From Flaveria trinervia (lineage: Eukaryota > Streptophyta > Magnoliopsida > Asterales > Asteraceae), in assembly GCA_025506515.1 (NCBI GenBank), contig CM046453.1, positions 5,859,410-5,923,409 of the forward strand: 64,000 nt of DNA, written 5' to 3'. The notes beneath the pieces were generated by a model. It had not been told where the DNA came from. It searched no databases and saw only the letters and a list, made by a program, of their open reading frames with translations. The translations under genes and the position numbers were made by a program. Positions 52,401-61,784 of the stretch are shown here, in pieces; position 1 is the stretch's first letter, and each line of letters begins with the position of its first letter.

Positions 52401-55400
52401 GGAGCCAGTGGTTAAAAACTGTTGAGGCTGATGATATTTCAAGAGCTGAAATTTGCTTCACCGGGTCCCTCAGGAAAACATGCAAACAAATTGTTGATGG
52501 CTTTGACCGAGTTAACTCGGATCAAAACAGCCACGACTCTTCAGAAGATTACCTGGGAAATATCAACACATGGCAAAGTTTGTTTGCCTCTAGAGCAGAG
52601 TCTCTGCAGTTGCACGCTATACATGATGAATTAGTGAAAACACTCAACTTTGCTGTAAGTGCCTCTTTTTGCTATTTTGAGTTTTAATCACTGTGTCTAT
52701 TTTCAACACTAATCTGATATAAATTTCACAGGGAGAACTCGTGAACCTATATGGAACTGAAGAAACATGCGTAGGTCTAGTTGAGGCACAACTGAAGCAT
52801 ATGTATTCGTTATTGGACCTAATGATCAACTTTGGCAACAATCTTCTTAATGACTTTATGATCGCCCATAGTACTGTAAGTTTTGCCTTTTTTTATTGTC
52901 TTTGAACTTTATGAAGTTGGCAATTTTAATTCATCTTCTTATCCCAAACCGGTCAAACAGCTGGCCAAGTTAAAATGGTTAAGCAGTTTTGAAGCCTTCT
53001 GTCTTAAGTATTAAGAATTCTTAAGATAGAGGAAAGTTTTGCCTCAATCTCACGTCCTTACGGATAGCTTGCTATGATTGGGAACTGCTGGGTAAAGTGT
53101 GTATACTTGTCTGCAGTGATAACAATTCGTATTTCTGTTTGTATCTGGTACAGTTGGCTATGGTGACTCATGCACTAGCAGAGACTTTTTCCTCACTATA
53201 CTCGCAAGGTTTGGGTGCTCAACAGAAAACCAAGAGGAAGAGAATGGTGCTCAAGATGCCACTGGAACCGGTATGGGTGAGGGTGCTGGGGTTAAAGATG
53301 TAAGTGAACAGATAGAAGACGAAGATCAACTACTTGGAACTGAAAAGGTATCCAATTGTGGAGTTGTAAGTGGAAAAGCTGTAAAGCTGGTTCTGTATTG
53401 TGCAGTTTGTCCTAATGTTATATAATGTTTGTTACTGCAGGTGGGTGAAGAACAAGATGCATTGAATGAAGTTCCAAGTAAAAATGACAAAGGCATTGAG
53501 ATGGAACAAGATTTTAATGCTGATGCATTTAGTGTTAGCGAGGATGAGACTGATGACGAAAACAATGATGAAAGTCATGAGCCAGAACTGGATTCGGCCA
53601 TGGGTGAGACTGGGGATGCCAGTAAAATTGTTGATGAAAAACTTGGGGAGGATATTGATGATGAAAAAAGTGAAAAATATGAGACTGGTCCTTCAGTTAA
53701 GGAAGATGATTCTAGTAATAGAGAGCTTAGAGCTAAGGAAGATGATATGACAACTACTGATGATGCCAGGGAGTTAGATCCAGATGAATCTAACAAACAG
53801 AATGATGATAATGCTCCTGATGATGGTAATGATGATGTTGAAGATATGAATATAGATAAAGACGAAGCTTTTTCTGAACCTACAGGGTTGAAGCCTGATG
53901 AGCCCAATGTGGATCTTGATGATGATATTGACATGAATCAGCAAGATGATGTAGAACACATTGAAGATGAAGGTACTGAAACCGTTGATGAAGAACAAAA
54001 TAACCAAGAAAACCCTGATGAAAATGGTCCCGAGGCGATGACTGAAAGTTTTGAGATGGAAACTGAAGAAGCTGACCAAGAAAATCACCTGGAAAATAAA
54101 ACTGATGCTGATATGGATGAACAAAAGGATGACACTACTGCACCAGTTGCCAATAGTTTTGACACTGAACATCAACAAGATAACGAATCTGCCACTCAAC
54201 CTAATAGCAGTTCAAATGGAGGAGCATCAATGAGATCTGAAGTTACATGGTCAAATAGCGATGATATGCAAAGTGATTTAGCTCCTATACAGGGTTTACC
54301 TAATTCTTCACAAAATGAAGTTAGTGTTGCTGGCTCCGGGAAACCAAATGATGAGCATATTAGTGAATTACCTGAGGCTGACTTGTCATCCCTTCAGAAA
54401 AACGAACCAAACCCGTTACGTAATATTGGTGATGCCCTCGATGGATGGAAAGAACGGGCTAATGTGTCGGTCGATTTGGAAGAGAATAAGACTGACCCAA
54501 TGGATGGTGGAGATGAAGATCAAAATGCAGATGAATATGGGTTTACTTCAGGGTTGGAGAAAGGAACGGCCCAAGCATTCGGGTCTGCTACAGCTGACCA
54601 GGTGGATAAAAATATTGACATGAAAGAGTCTGTTGACGGTGTAGGGCCCACAGATCTGAAGGATGATTCTGAAATAGACATTGAAGGCCAACATCATGAA
54701 GCCCAGCCTGTTAAGAATTATCCATTAAACACTGGTAATACTATCCATGACAAGATGGAAGTTGAAGAAACAGAAATCGTGGGTGAAGTTTTTAATGCTC
54801 TTGAAGATGTTGACCGGAGTCATATAGATAGTTCAGTATATGTGAGAAGGTCTTATGTGACGGATGACGTAAGTCATCTTTCTGTTGTTGATGATGATAT
54901 GGGCACGTCCCACAACCTAGAAGATGTTTCTGGTGAGATAAAAGATTATGCTACTGCTTTATGGAGAAAATATGAGTTGCAAACAACAAGATTATCTCAG
55001 GAGTTGGCTGAACAGTTGCGTTTGGTTATGGAACCAACTCTTGCTAGCAAGCTTCAAGGGGATTATAAGACTGGAAAACGCATCAACATGAAGAAGGTAC
55101 GACTTTTCTTTCTTTTTGTAGTTGGCAAGTTGTTGGTCCAACAGTTCTGGGTTGAAAGGGTCTTTTATCATACAGGTCGAATCACCACCTTTAGGTCATC
55201 TTAAAGTGATTATTGCTTTCACTATGAATTATGATATCCAAACTGCAATAATATTCTAAAACTGTGAACAAAATGATTTAATTGGTTTGTTTTAAATGCA
55301 TGCTTTAGACTAGAATTCGTTTAAGACAATCTTAGTTGGTTATTTCCAGGTGATTCCATACATTGCAAGTCACTTTCGAAAAGATAAAATATGGTTGAGA

Positions 55401-56651
55401 CGGACCCGGCCCAATAAACGAAAATATCAAGTTATGATTGCTGTGGATGATTCTCGAAGTATGTCAGAGAGTAATTGTGGGAATGTTGCTATGGAAGCTT
55501 TGGTGACAGTTTGTCGTGCAATGTCTCATTTGGAAGTCGGGAGTTTGGGAATTGCAAGTTTTGGTAAAAAAGGAAATATTAAGTTACTGCACGACTTTGA
55601 TCAGCCATTCACTGCCGAGGCTGGAGCTAAGGTTAGTATTTCTCAAGTGAATGGGTCGACTCAGATTTTTTTCTATGAAGCGAATCAAACTAGTTAAAAA
55701 AAGCAAATTGCATCAAGTAGAAACGAACTTCACAATCAACCAACAACAATCATGTCCACTGAATTTATCTATAATTTGCTGATGTGTCATTGGCTTATTG
55801 TAAACTTAGTTACTAAGTATGAGATGTTACATTTTAACAGTTTATAAATAACAAGAGTTACTAGAATGCATAGCAGCTGCAATGTGGAAATTGACGAACA
55901 CAATTCACATCAGGAGTGTTCTACTTAGAGATTGTTGTATATCATCTTGCATTGCTGTTTTTTTTCAGATGCTCTCTAGTCTGACATTCAAGCAAGAGAA
56001 CACTATAGCTGATGAGCCCATGGTTGACCTACTAAAGTTTATAAATAACACACTAGATTCTGCAGTGATCAATGCACGATTACCATCTGGAGAAAATCCG
56101 CTAGAACAGCTTGTTCTAATCATAGCTGATGGCCGCCTCCATGAGAAGGTTCTCTCTCTCTTCACTCATTAATAAAAACATCTAAACTATGTTTCTTTAC
56201 ATTTTAATTCCATTTATTTTCTGTATGCGCAGGAAAATCTAAAGCGTTGTGTCCGAGACATTTTGAGCAAAAAACGAATGGTTGCTTTTCTGCTTTTGGA
56301 TAATCCCAAGGAGTCCATGACAGAAGTTTTGGTAATTATACTCGTTTTTTATAATTCTATTAGCTAATCAAGGTCTTGGCTATAAATTTAAGTTAAATTT
56401 CTTTCTATCGTTTCAGGAAGCATCGTTTGAAGCTGGCAAGTGCGTGCTTGTTAAATGTATGGATTCGTTCCCGTTTCCATACTATGTCATCCTGAAAGAC
56501 ATCGCAGCTTTACCAACAACACTTGCTGATTTATTAAGACAAGTAAGCCATAAAAATCTCTTATGTAGTCCTCTTTGCCCTTATAACCTTTAGGTTCACT
56601 ATTTGTTGACTACTTTACAATTTGCAGTGGTTTGAGCTTATGCAGCATTAA
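24245..56651 (+). CDS. MDN1: Midasin (MDN1/Rea1), dynein-like AAA ATPase for 60S ribosome maturation
   Basis: Midasin uses ATP in the nucleolus and nucleoplasm to strip assembly factors (the Ytm1/WDR12-Erb1-Nop7 group and Rsa4) from pre-60S ribosomes. It pulls with a C-terminal MIDAS domain. I resolve 76 exons, with GT-AG introns except two GC-AG (31502-31573, 47959-48044). The start ATG at 24245 gives MAIDGSF, the conserved plant N-terminus, and the stop is TAA 56649-56651 after LLRQWFELMQH. Six Walker A loops, a long helical linker, an acidic region and the MIDAS motif appear in the right order. Exon lengths sum to 16,372 bases, and phases agree throughout only if 14 bases are missing, giving 5,462 codons with the stop. 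Missing-base sites are near 24623, 28070, 28273, 28277, 32681, 33171, 38225, 38516, 38677, 38952, 39592, 39657, 44933 and 53211. The gene is either intact with consensus errors or a very recent pseudogene. Exon coordinates are in the domain entries. Confidence 0.93.
25930..28318 (+). other. MDN1: MDN1 AAA1 module (exons 6-13)
   Basis: Exons are 25930-26099, 26764-26873, 26961-27080, 27256-27334, 27446-27568, 27660-27744, 28010-28105 and 28186-28318. Exon 6 carries the Walker A loop GPAGAGKTALI. Exon 8 carries the Walker B-like WVVFEDIDKAP. Missing bases are inferred in the T run at 28069-28071 and in the TTT and AA runs at 28272-28277. The last three restore LAKCIYQE and the NTLFPVDKP segment that joins in phase to exon 14. 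Confidence 0.85.
28396..30180 (+). other. MDN1: MDN1 AAA2 module (exons 14-17 first part)
   Basis: Exons are 28396-28452, 28557-28727, 29175-29300 and the first part of 29381-31132. Walker A is GETGTGKTTMVQ in exon 15. Walker B is WILLDEVNLAPPETLQR, followed by CMNPATDAGKRDLP and LRSRFTEYF (sensor and arginine-finger region) in exon 17. The roughly 450-bp intron 28728-29174 contains GGGTCAA/TTGACCC words suggestive of a decayed MITE, not certain enough to list. Confidence 0.9.
30181..31132 (+). other. MDN1: MDN1 AAA3 module (exon 17, second part)
   Basis: Exon 17 is 1752 bp, fully open (584 codons), and covers the end of AAA2 and most of AAA3. Walker A is GPTSSGKTSLVQYLA near 30390, Walker B is WIVLDELNLAPSDVLEALN near 30570, and the arginine-finger segment is LSRAFRNRFVEI. 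In plant midasin AAA3 is an active site. All its key residues are intact here. Confidence 0.9.
31434..33699 (+). other. MDN1: MDN1 AAA4 module (exons 18-26)
   Basis: Exons are 31434-31501, 31574-31769, 32051-32155, 32230-32535, 32625-32817, 32914-32968, 33071-33220, 33346-33419 and 33552-33699. Walker A is GETGGGKTTVCQ in exon 19. Walker B is LFLVDEISLADDSVLERLN in exon 21, and the ATMNPGGDYGKKELSPAL sensor region is in exon 22. Intron 18 (31502-31573) begins with GC and is only 72 bp. Frame breaks in the T runs at 32679-32683 and 33170-33172 each fit one missing T. Confidence 0.87.
34083..36150 (+). other. MDN1: MDN1 AAA5 module (exons 27-32)
   Basis: Exons are 34083-34181, 34629-34729, 34822-34911, 35003-35068, 35165-35329 and 35604-35811. 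Walker A is GSPGVGKTSLVLALG in exon 28. Walker B is WVLLDELNLAPQSVLE in exon 30. CQNPSNQGGGRKGLPKSF with FLNRFTK is in exon 31. No frame break is seen in this module. Confidence 0.9.
36151..37700 (+). other. MDN1: MDN1 AAA6 module (exons 33-34, first part)
   Basis: Exon 33 (36151-37004) is open throughout, with Walker A GPAASGKTSLIRLM and the Walker B equivalent WLVLENANFCNPT. Exon 34 starts at 37276 with VLDRINSLVEQSGSI and the FLTVNPTYGEVSRAMRNRGV sensor/finger region. The Walker B acidic pair reads LENA instead of the more usual LDNA, a conservative change. Confidence 0.88.
37910..38459 (+). repeat. MDN1: In-frame tandem duplication in MDN1 exon 34
   Basis: Two adjacent units encode related peptides. 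Unit 1 begins KQNCMYVEYLGAQ and unit 2 begins KQSCMYVEYLGAK. Both continue through V(A)LGL, VQCH, RTYV, GILHDMA and end NWAI.Q.T. The word TTAAA stands at 37910, at the junction 38186 and at the end 38455, so the first unit is 276 bp (92 codons). The second is 269 bp,or 270 (90 codons) when the missing A in the run at 38224-38227 is counted. The second unit's tail (FFAANWAIEQATETDLK) looks more like ordinary midasin than the first's. Nucleotide identity looks like roughly three quarters to four fifths by eye. Confidence 0.85.
39151..39421 (+). repeat. 135-bp tandem duplication in MDN1 intron 34
   Basis: Two diverged copies, starting TAGTTTTTACAC at 39151 and 39286, both run to GGAGGGCTTATAAAGTAG. 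They sit in the intron just after the exon that holds the coding duplication. Confidence 0.75.
40013..41208 (+). mobile_element. TRIM-like miniature LTR retrotransposon in MDN1 intron 36
   Basis: Two similar direct repeats of about 270 bp (40013-40286 and 40938-41208) start TG and end CTAACA. The left one is followed by ACTAGTATCATAGAGC, a variant of the initiator tRNA-Met primer site. The right one is preceded by a purine-rich stretch AAGTGGGAGA. Flanking pentamers GGTTT (40008-40012) and GGTTA (41209-41213) match at four of five bases. The interior of about 650 bp has no pol. Total length is 1196 bp. This is the architecture of terminal-repeat retrotransposons in miniature, in the same orientation as the host gene. 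Confidence 0.7.
42118..42470. mobile_element. MITE with about 45-bp inverted ends in MDN1 intron 38
   Basis: The left end (GGGTCAACGCTCTTTTTTAG then AACCAATGGTA) and the reverse complement of the right end (GAGTACGCTCTTTTTAAAAC then CAATAGTA) form an imperfect terminal inverted repeat continuing to about 45 bp. The interior is AT-rich and non-coding. The target-site duplication is unclear, with only ATATA-like flanks, so the superfamily is undecided. Confidence 0.55.
49387..49496. repeat. TA/TATG microsatellite in MDN1 intron 62
   Basis: A run of TA dinucleotides grades into TATG and TGTG repeats and back to TA, ending about 30 bases before the exon 63 acceptor. Confidence 0.9.
50210..50477 (-). 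mobile_element. Probable solo copia-type LTR in MDN1 intron 64, minus strand
   Basis: On the minus strand the segment starts TGTTGGGTTTC and contains the CCGTGGATGTAGGTCACAC and CGAACCACATTAAATTCG words common to plant copia LTRs. Flanking pentamers TCTTA (50205-50209) and TCTTT (50478-50482) match at four of five bases. The 3' end does not show a standard CA, so the left boundary is approximate. Confidence 0.45.
50649..50797. repeat. Short tandem duplication before MDN1 exon 65
   Basis: The segment GAAGATACATTGCACAAAGT through ATTCATTACATTTTAATGAACA occurs at 50651 and again at 50754. An extra partial copy (AAAGTTTATTCATTACATTT) starts at about 50694. The last copy leads straight into the acceptor of exon 65. 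Confidence 0.8.
53154..54950 (+). other. MDN1: MDN1 acidic D/E-rich region (exons 70-71)
   Basis: Exons are 53154-53347 and the first part of 53441-55096. Exon 70 carries one missing T at 53210-53212, after which GTGMGEGAGVKDVSEQIEDE reads on as expected. Exon 71 is 1656 bp and fully open (552 codons). It encodes a long low-complexity stretch dominated by Asp and Glu, the flexible tether that carries the MIDAS domain to the AAA ring. Low complexity makes the exact length hard to compare with relatives. Confidence 0.88.
54951..56651 (+). other. MDN1: MDN1 MIDAS (VWA-like) domain (exons 71-76)
   Basis: Exons are the end of 53441-55096, then 55350-55631, 55969-56148, 56233-56331, 56417-56542 and 56628-56651. 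The domain opens ALWRKYELQTTRLSQELAEQ. It carries the metal-site DxSxS motif as AVDDSRSMS (55437-55466), and the later metal-ligand aspartate in LIIADGRLHE. This domain binds the ubiquitin-like domains of Rsa4 and Ytm1 homologues. It has no frame break and all ligand residues are present. Confidence 0.9.
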
Positions 56652-57838
56652 TCAGCTGGTGTTGGCAACAACTTGAAGATGTTCATATCACATGAAACTT
56701 AAAACAGAAATTTAGGGTTTTGAATATGTTGAGGAAAGGAAAGCATGCACCATATTGTCTTTTAGGTTATGCTTTGTATAGCTTCTCCTCTTTCAAGTTT
56801 TGTATTAGTGAAAATCATTATTTATAATTTAGAAAGACTGCAGAAGCCACCATTCTTGTTGCACACTGTAATATGTTTTATTGATGCTCTAATTTTCACT
56901 TATTGGCAGTTTGGCCCTCTTTCCCATCCGTCTTCACATGAGAAAACAAATACAAAAAAAGAACTATTACAGTTTGCTTGGTCGACTCATGCTGGCTTTT
57001 GATCCAGATGTTCGATTTGCTGTCGTTCAATCAATCTCCGGTTAGTCCACATAGCTTAAATCTTTGCCAGACCTTCAATCAATCTAGTCCGGTCACAACC
57101 CATATGTTCCTATTTCTAACATGTCATTTTGTGTAACTCGTGTCTTAATAGGCTCGTGTCGTGTTCGTATCTAGCATTTCTAATCATCGTGTCTTATTGT
57201 GTTGTGTCTTATCTATTATGCCAGTCCTATAATAACCTGATTTAAAAAAATGAATTTACAATGATATTAGTGTTTAAATAATAATAAAAAATAATACTAT
57301 TTTAGCTATGAATTAAGATATTTTGAAGACTTGACAAAAAAAGGACATAAAACATGCCAGTTTTATTGCATGATTTTAAAGAGCAATATGTAATCTGTTT
57401 ACAAAAAGGATTTAACTTAGAATATCGAACGTAATTGCGTCCGGAAATCTATAAATCTCTTTTTATTCTTTATTGCAACAACCTTGATGTTTTCAAATTC
57501 TCTTTCATTGCATGTTTTTTGGTTCTCCTATCTCTCTCTTGTTACCATTTGTCTCATGTTTCGTTCAAGTATCCCAATGCACATATACAAACCTGTAATC
57601 ACAGTCATGAGAGGGTGACCGCTCTAAACTCAATCTTATTACGGGTTTAAAATTTAAAAAAAAAATTATATTATATATTATGTATATATATATATATAAA
57701 CAATTATAGATTATCAATAGCAATTTAATTATATTGATCAAATAAAACTAAGGACTTGTTAACATTTTAATTAGTTTAGTTGATCCAATCTAAACTCATT
57801 AGAAAACGTTAGGGGAGTCTTACGATTCGATTAAGTAA
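56652..57838. other. MDN1 3' flank and intergenic DNA
   Basis: The first 350 bases should include the MDN1 3' UTR. No canonical AATAAA is obvious, so the polyadenylation site cannot be placed. Further on there are CGTGTCGTGTTCGT words (about 57140-57200) and a TA tract near 57665-57700. No gene is recognised. Confidence 0.4.
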
Positions 57839-58697
57839 GAGTATTCACAATCCATCCTCCATCCTCATTTTTATGATATATATTAAAAATCATTATTTTT
57901 CTCTCCTTTCTAATTAAATAATATTTTTTCATACCTTTATCATTACATTTTATCTTTTATCCACTCACAACCACTTAAAAAATCAAAAAAATTATGAGGG
58001 TTGTATCGTGTTTCCCAAAATATGGGAAAACAATGTACAACCCCCATAAATTCATCATCTCTTTTACTCACAACCACTTACAACTAGAGGTGGCCAAAAA
58101 AAACCGGTTTGGGAACCGGTTCGGCCAAAAAAACCGGAACCGGTTTGAGGCCCAAACCGTTTGGCCCAAACCGTTTTCAAACCGGCCCGAACCGCCGGTT
58201 CTTGACCGGTTTATCACTTCGACGTTCCAAACCGGTTTTCAAACCGAACCGGTTTTCAAACCGGTTCCAAACCGGTCTCAACCGGTTCCCAAACCGGTTC
58301 CCAACCGTTTCCCAAACCGGTTTTCAAACCGGTTTCCCAAACCGGTCACCCAAACCGGTTTCCCAAACCGGTCACCCAAACCGGTTTCCCAAACCGGTCA
58401 CCCAAACCGTTTCCCAAACCGGTCACCCAAACCGGTTTTCAAACCGGTTTTCAAACCGGTTACCGTTACCCAACGGCTATATAGCCGTTTTTTGCAATTT
58501 TTGACCGTTTTTTTGATGTTTTTTTACCATTATACCCCCACTAGGTTACTATATATATGTATTTGATGTTTTGGTTGAATCACAACAACTTATAACACTC
58601 TCTACTCTCAAAAATCTCAAAAACGCTCTCAAAAACGCTCTCCACAAATACTTTCGTTTAAAACGCTCTCAAAAACGCTCTCACAAAAATCTCTGAA

Positions 58698-60784
58698 ATG
58701 GCTTCAACAAGTGCTCACTCATCCGTTGGTTGTGAAGCGTCTTCAAGCAACGTGGTGATAGCAATCCTTCCTACGAATAGGAACCCCGAAGTATGGTGCA
58801 ATTACGATTTATGTCAAATGGCTAGCGGTCCAAACAAGGCTCGTTGCAAGTTTTGTCATAAGTTTTTCAAAAAAGATGCAAACACAACGTTGAAAAACCA
58901 TATTGCAAATAAATATTGTAGAGCGTTAAAAGGTGAACCTTCTCAAGGTCAAGCTTCGATGACAAACGAAGGAAATATTTGGGCTTATAACGTTGATGCG
59001 GTTCGGGAGCAAATGGCGCAATTTGTAATTCAAGAAAGCTTGCCATTCAAACATTTCGACAACGAACGTTTGACTCGACTCATTCAACGAACTCTCCAAC
59101 CTCGTTACACCAATGTAAGTCGTGCTGCTCTTCGAAGAGATTGTTTAAAAATGTGGAAAAAAACTAAAAATGAATTAATATCTTATTTTGAAAATTTACA
59201 AACCGGTGTTAACTTAACTAGTGATGTTTGGTCGACACCTCACGGTTCACCGGACTCGTACATTTGTGTCACCGCCCATTGGGTTGAACCCGATTCGTGG
59301 CAAATGATGAAACGTACGATTGCGTTTGAATTGTTTGATTATCCTCACACCGGCCAAAACATTTTTTATCTTATTGATAAAGTTATTCAAACGTATAAAT
59401 TAGAAAAGAAAATATTTTCTATATCTTTTGATAATGCTTCAAACAACACTCTTGCGATAGATCATTTGAAATTAAAATATAAACCAATATGTGAGGGTGT
59501 GTTTTTTCATAGTCGATGTGTTGCGCACATCATAAACTTAGCCGTGCAAGACGGTTTAAAAACGATTGAAACAATTAAAGATTGTTTCAAAAGAATGTTA
59601 CGTGATATTTTTAGTAACAACCAAAGATATACTAAATATCGCAAGTTTTGTAAAGACGCAAATACGAAATGTTTAGGTCCGAATTGGGACGTACCAACAC
59701 GATGGAATTCCACATGTAACATGTTTGAAAAGGCTATTGAACAAAAAGAAAGTTTAATAGCCTTTCATAATAGTTTGGTAAGTCGGGGAAAGGCAAATTC
59801 TTACCATCCATCGGTTGGGCCATCATCGAAGAAGTAACAAAAATGCTTCAAGTTTTTAAAAATGCAACTACATGTCTTTCTGGAGTTTATTACCCAACGA
59901 GTCCGTTGGTACTACACCAAATTTATTTAATGACTTCAAAATTAAATGAATTGTCGTGTAGGGGTAGACCTTATTCCGATATGATACCGCCAATGAAAGA
60001 AAAACTTAAAAAATATTTTGAAGAAACGCCTCCCGTTATTACATGTGCCGCTGCTTTAAACCCTTGTTTAAATTTGTCCGGGGTTGAAACTTTACTTGAT
60101 AAAATTACTTTTAATTTGGATTTAGAAGTTGGTAAACCAATGTATAGTAAAACTTTAAAAGCGACTTTCAACAAACAATTACAACAAATGTATGATGTTT
60201 ATTTATTAAAATACGGGGAAACATCACAAATCCATGATTCTTTAAGGCATGCGGCAAATGCCGAATGTTCGAATGATCCGATGTTTGATTTATATAATAC
60301 TTTAAGGGATGAATGTAATAAACGTCAACGTGGTAACACTCCGAGTAGTGAACTCGGGAGGTATGGTCTTACAAACTTTTTATCGACCATGACTCCACAT
60401 GAATTTAAAAATTTTGACTTGTTGGCTTGGTGGAAAGGTAAGGAAGATCAATTTCCCATCCTATCCACCATGGCCCGAGATTTACTAACCGTCCAAGCTT
60501 CTACGGTAGCTTCGGAATCTGCTTTTTCTGTTAGTGGCAAGATTATATCAATAAGACGAACTCGACTCACTCCACAAGCAGTTGAAATGTCAATTTGCTT
60601 GAAAGATTATTTGGATGCCGCGGAAAGAGTACAAGACAAACGATCGCTTGAAGGAGAACTGGAATACGAAGCAGAATTATACGAGGACGAGGTAGAGAGC
60701 GGATTGACACCAGGAATGACTGATGATGAAGCGGCATATGATGACTACCTTCGTAACAGTTCCGGTTCTGGTGGCGAGGAATAA
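58698..60784 (+). CDS. hAT transposase (BED finger, RNase H fold, hATC dimerisation), one frame break
   Basis: The protein would cut and reinsert the surrounding element. The chosen ATG at 58698 (MASTSAHSS) follows a leader with repeated AAACGCTCTC words. A BED zinc finger (CKFCHKFF...HIANKYC) lies at residues about 55-75. The catalytic core shows TSDVWSTP, ISFDNASNN, a CVAH motif, PTRWNST and, in the second part, the glutamate in ASESAFSVSG. The hATC dimerisation region (LLAWWKGKEDQFPILSTMAR) is near the C-terminus. The frame breaks at the TT in 59811-59820: the first part reads to a stop at 59837, and WAIIEEVTKMLQVFKNA then continues in another frame to TAA at 60784. One missing base explains it, the same kind of error as in MDN1. 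Length is about 695 residues, normal for the family. Confidence 0.9.
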
Positions 60785-61198
60785 ACGTACAAGTATAATA
60801 CGAACGAAGAAACGACTATGTTAAATGTTTAGTTTTAAATGTTCAAATTATTTAAATGTTACGAATTGTTAAAATGTTTAAATTGTTTATAAATGATATA
60901 AATTGTTTATAAATGTTATTAATTGTTAAAATGCTTAAATTGTTTATAAATGTTAATAAATAGTATATATATATATATATGTTTATAATGTTATAAATTG
61001 TTTAATTGTTTAAATCGTTTAAATGTTTAAATTGTTTAAATCGTTTAAATGTTTAAATTGTTTAAATGTTATAAATGTTATAAATGTTATAAATTGTTTA
61101 AATTATATAAATTCTTTTAAATTATATAAATTATATAAAAATGTTATAAATATTTATGTTTTAATTAAAAGTTTAAAATTTCGTTTGAATATAACAAA
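60785..61198. repeat. AT-rich degenerate repeats downstream of the transposase
   Basis: Words such as AAATGTTTAAATTGTTTAAA and TTGTTTATAAATG recur many times between the transposase stop and the right subterminal array. It probably contains the transposase 3' UTR. Confidence 0.6.
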
Positions 61199-61478
61199 AA
61201 AAAAACCGGTTTGGGCCGAACCGGTTTGGGCCCGAACCGGTTCCAAACCGACCCAAACCGGTTTGATAGGTTTGGGTTTTTACGGTTTTGAAACCGGTTT
61301 GAACCCGAACCGGTTTGGGGCCAAACCGGTTTTGACCGAGTTTGACCAAACCGGTTTCGGTTTGGGACCCGAACCGGTTTGGGCCCCCAAACCGTTTGTA
61401 CACCTCTACTTACAACCATCCCCATAATATAAGACACCCACTCATATAAAAATGAAAAACGGGCTATGAATGCTCTAA

Positions 61479-61781
61479 GGGAGCGTTTGGTTGGAAGAAT
61501 GGAATGAAATGAAATTAAGAAACTAGTATAATTTTCAAGTAAAATTATGTTTGAGTGGGTAATAAAATGTAAAATCCAAATGAATGTTTCACTTCAATTC
61601 CCTTGGTTGTGGGATTTTAAATTCCCTCTTTAGGTGGAAGGATTTTGAAATCTCACAACCAAGGGAATTGATTCCTTGGGTTTTACATTTCATTACCCAT
61701 TTAAACATAATTTTACTTAAAAATTATACTAGTTTCTCAATTCCATTTCATTTCATTCTATTCTTCCAACCAAACGCTCCC
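61479..61781. mobile_element. Foldback MITE (near-perfect inverted arms of about 140 bp)
   Basis: Almost the whole 303 bp is an inverted repeat. The left arm begins GGGAGCGTTTGGTTGGAAGA, and the reverse complement of the right end begins identically. Arms stay about 90 percent alike through AAACTAGTATAATTTT and CAATTCCCTTGGTTGTG in the centre. TAA flanks both ends (61476-61478 and 61782-61784), suggesting a PIF/Harbinger-type (Tourist) element. The left TAA is also the right flank of the MITE at 57839-61475. Confidence 0.85.
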
Positions 61782-61784
61782 TAA

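Larger units (their letters stand above)
37701..53153 (+). other. MDN1: MDN1 linker/stalk region (exons 34-69)
   Basis: This is the dynein-like linker and stem, mostly helical and poorly conserved. Exons are 37276-39023, 39536-39714, 39858-39923, 41608-41690, 41797-42045, 42646-42781, 42855-42940, 43037-43122, 43600-43741, 43974-44042, 44119-44239, 44325-44479, 44557-44838, 44919-45097, 45176-45358, 45455-45556, 46134-46364, 46564-46686, 46777-46858, 46956-47086, 47161-47325, 47449-47524, 47597-47709, 47879-47958, 48045-48158, 48257-48325, 48407-48563, 48723-48889, 49236-49348, 49526-49755, 49900-50148, 50811-51008, 51104-51262, 52051-52275, 52358-52654 and 52732-52875. Exon 34 contains a tandem duplication (see 37910-38459). 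Seven missing-base sites fall in this region, four of them in exon 34. Confidence 0.82.
58085..61408 (+). mobile_element. Complete hAT (Ac-like) DNA transposon with perfect 8-bp TSD
   Basis: The element is 3324 bp and flanked by the identical octamer CTTACAAC at 58077-58084 and 61409-61416. The ends are TAGAGGTGGCCAAAA and, on the reverse complement of the right end, TAGAGGTGTACAAAC. Both subterminal regions (58100-58470 and 61204-61398) are dense arrays of AACCGGTTT words, expected transposase-binding sites. It encodes one transposase with a single frame break. The perfect duplication and near-intact frame mark it as a recent insertion, into a MITE. Confidence 0.92.
57839..61475. mobile_element. 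Tourist-like MITE interrupted by a hAT element
   Basis: The left end GAGTATTCACAATCC (57839) and the reverse complement of the right end GAGCATTCATAGCCC (ending 61475) form a 15-bp imperfect inverted repeat, 11 of 15 matching. Both ends are flanked by TAA (57836-57838 and 61476-61478), the target site of PIF/Harbinger-type elements. Removing the hAT insertion at 58085-61408 and one of its octamers leaves an element of about 305 bp, a typical MITE size. Confidence 0.6.

Noticed and set aside
53466..54199. Several open frames on both strands across the acidic region of MDN1, including a serine-rich minus-strand frame
   Set aside because: They mirror the GAT/GAA-rich coding of exon 71 in other frames and have no domain or splice support.
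58109..58566. Proline/arginine-rich repeat frames (NRFP-type repeats) at the left end of the hAT element
   Set aside because: They are translations of the AACCGGTTT subterminal DNA repeats. The same happens at the right end on both strands (61165-61437).
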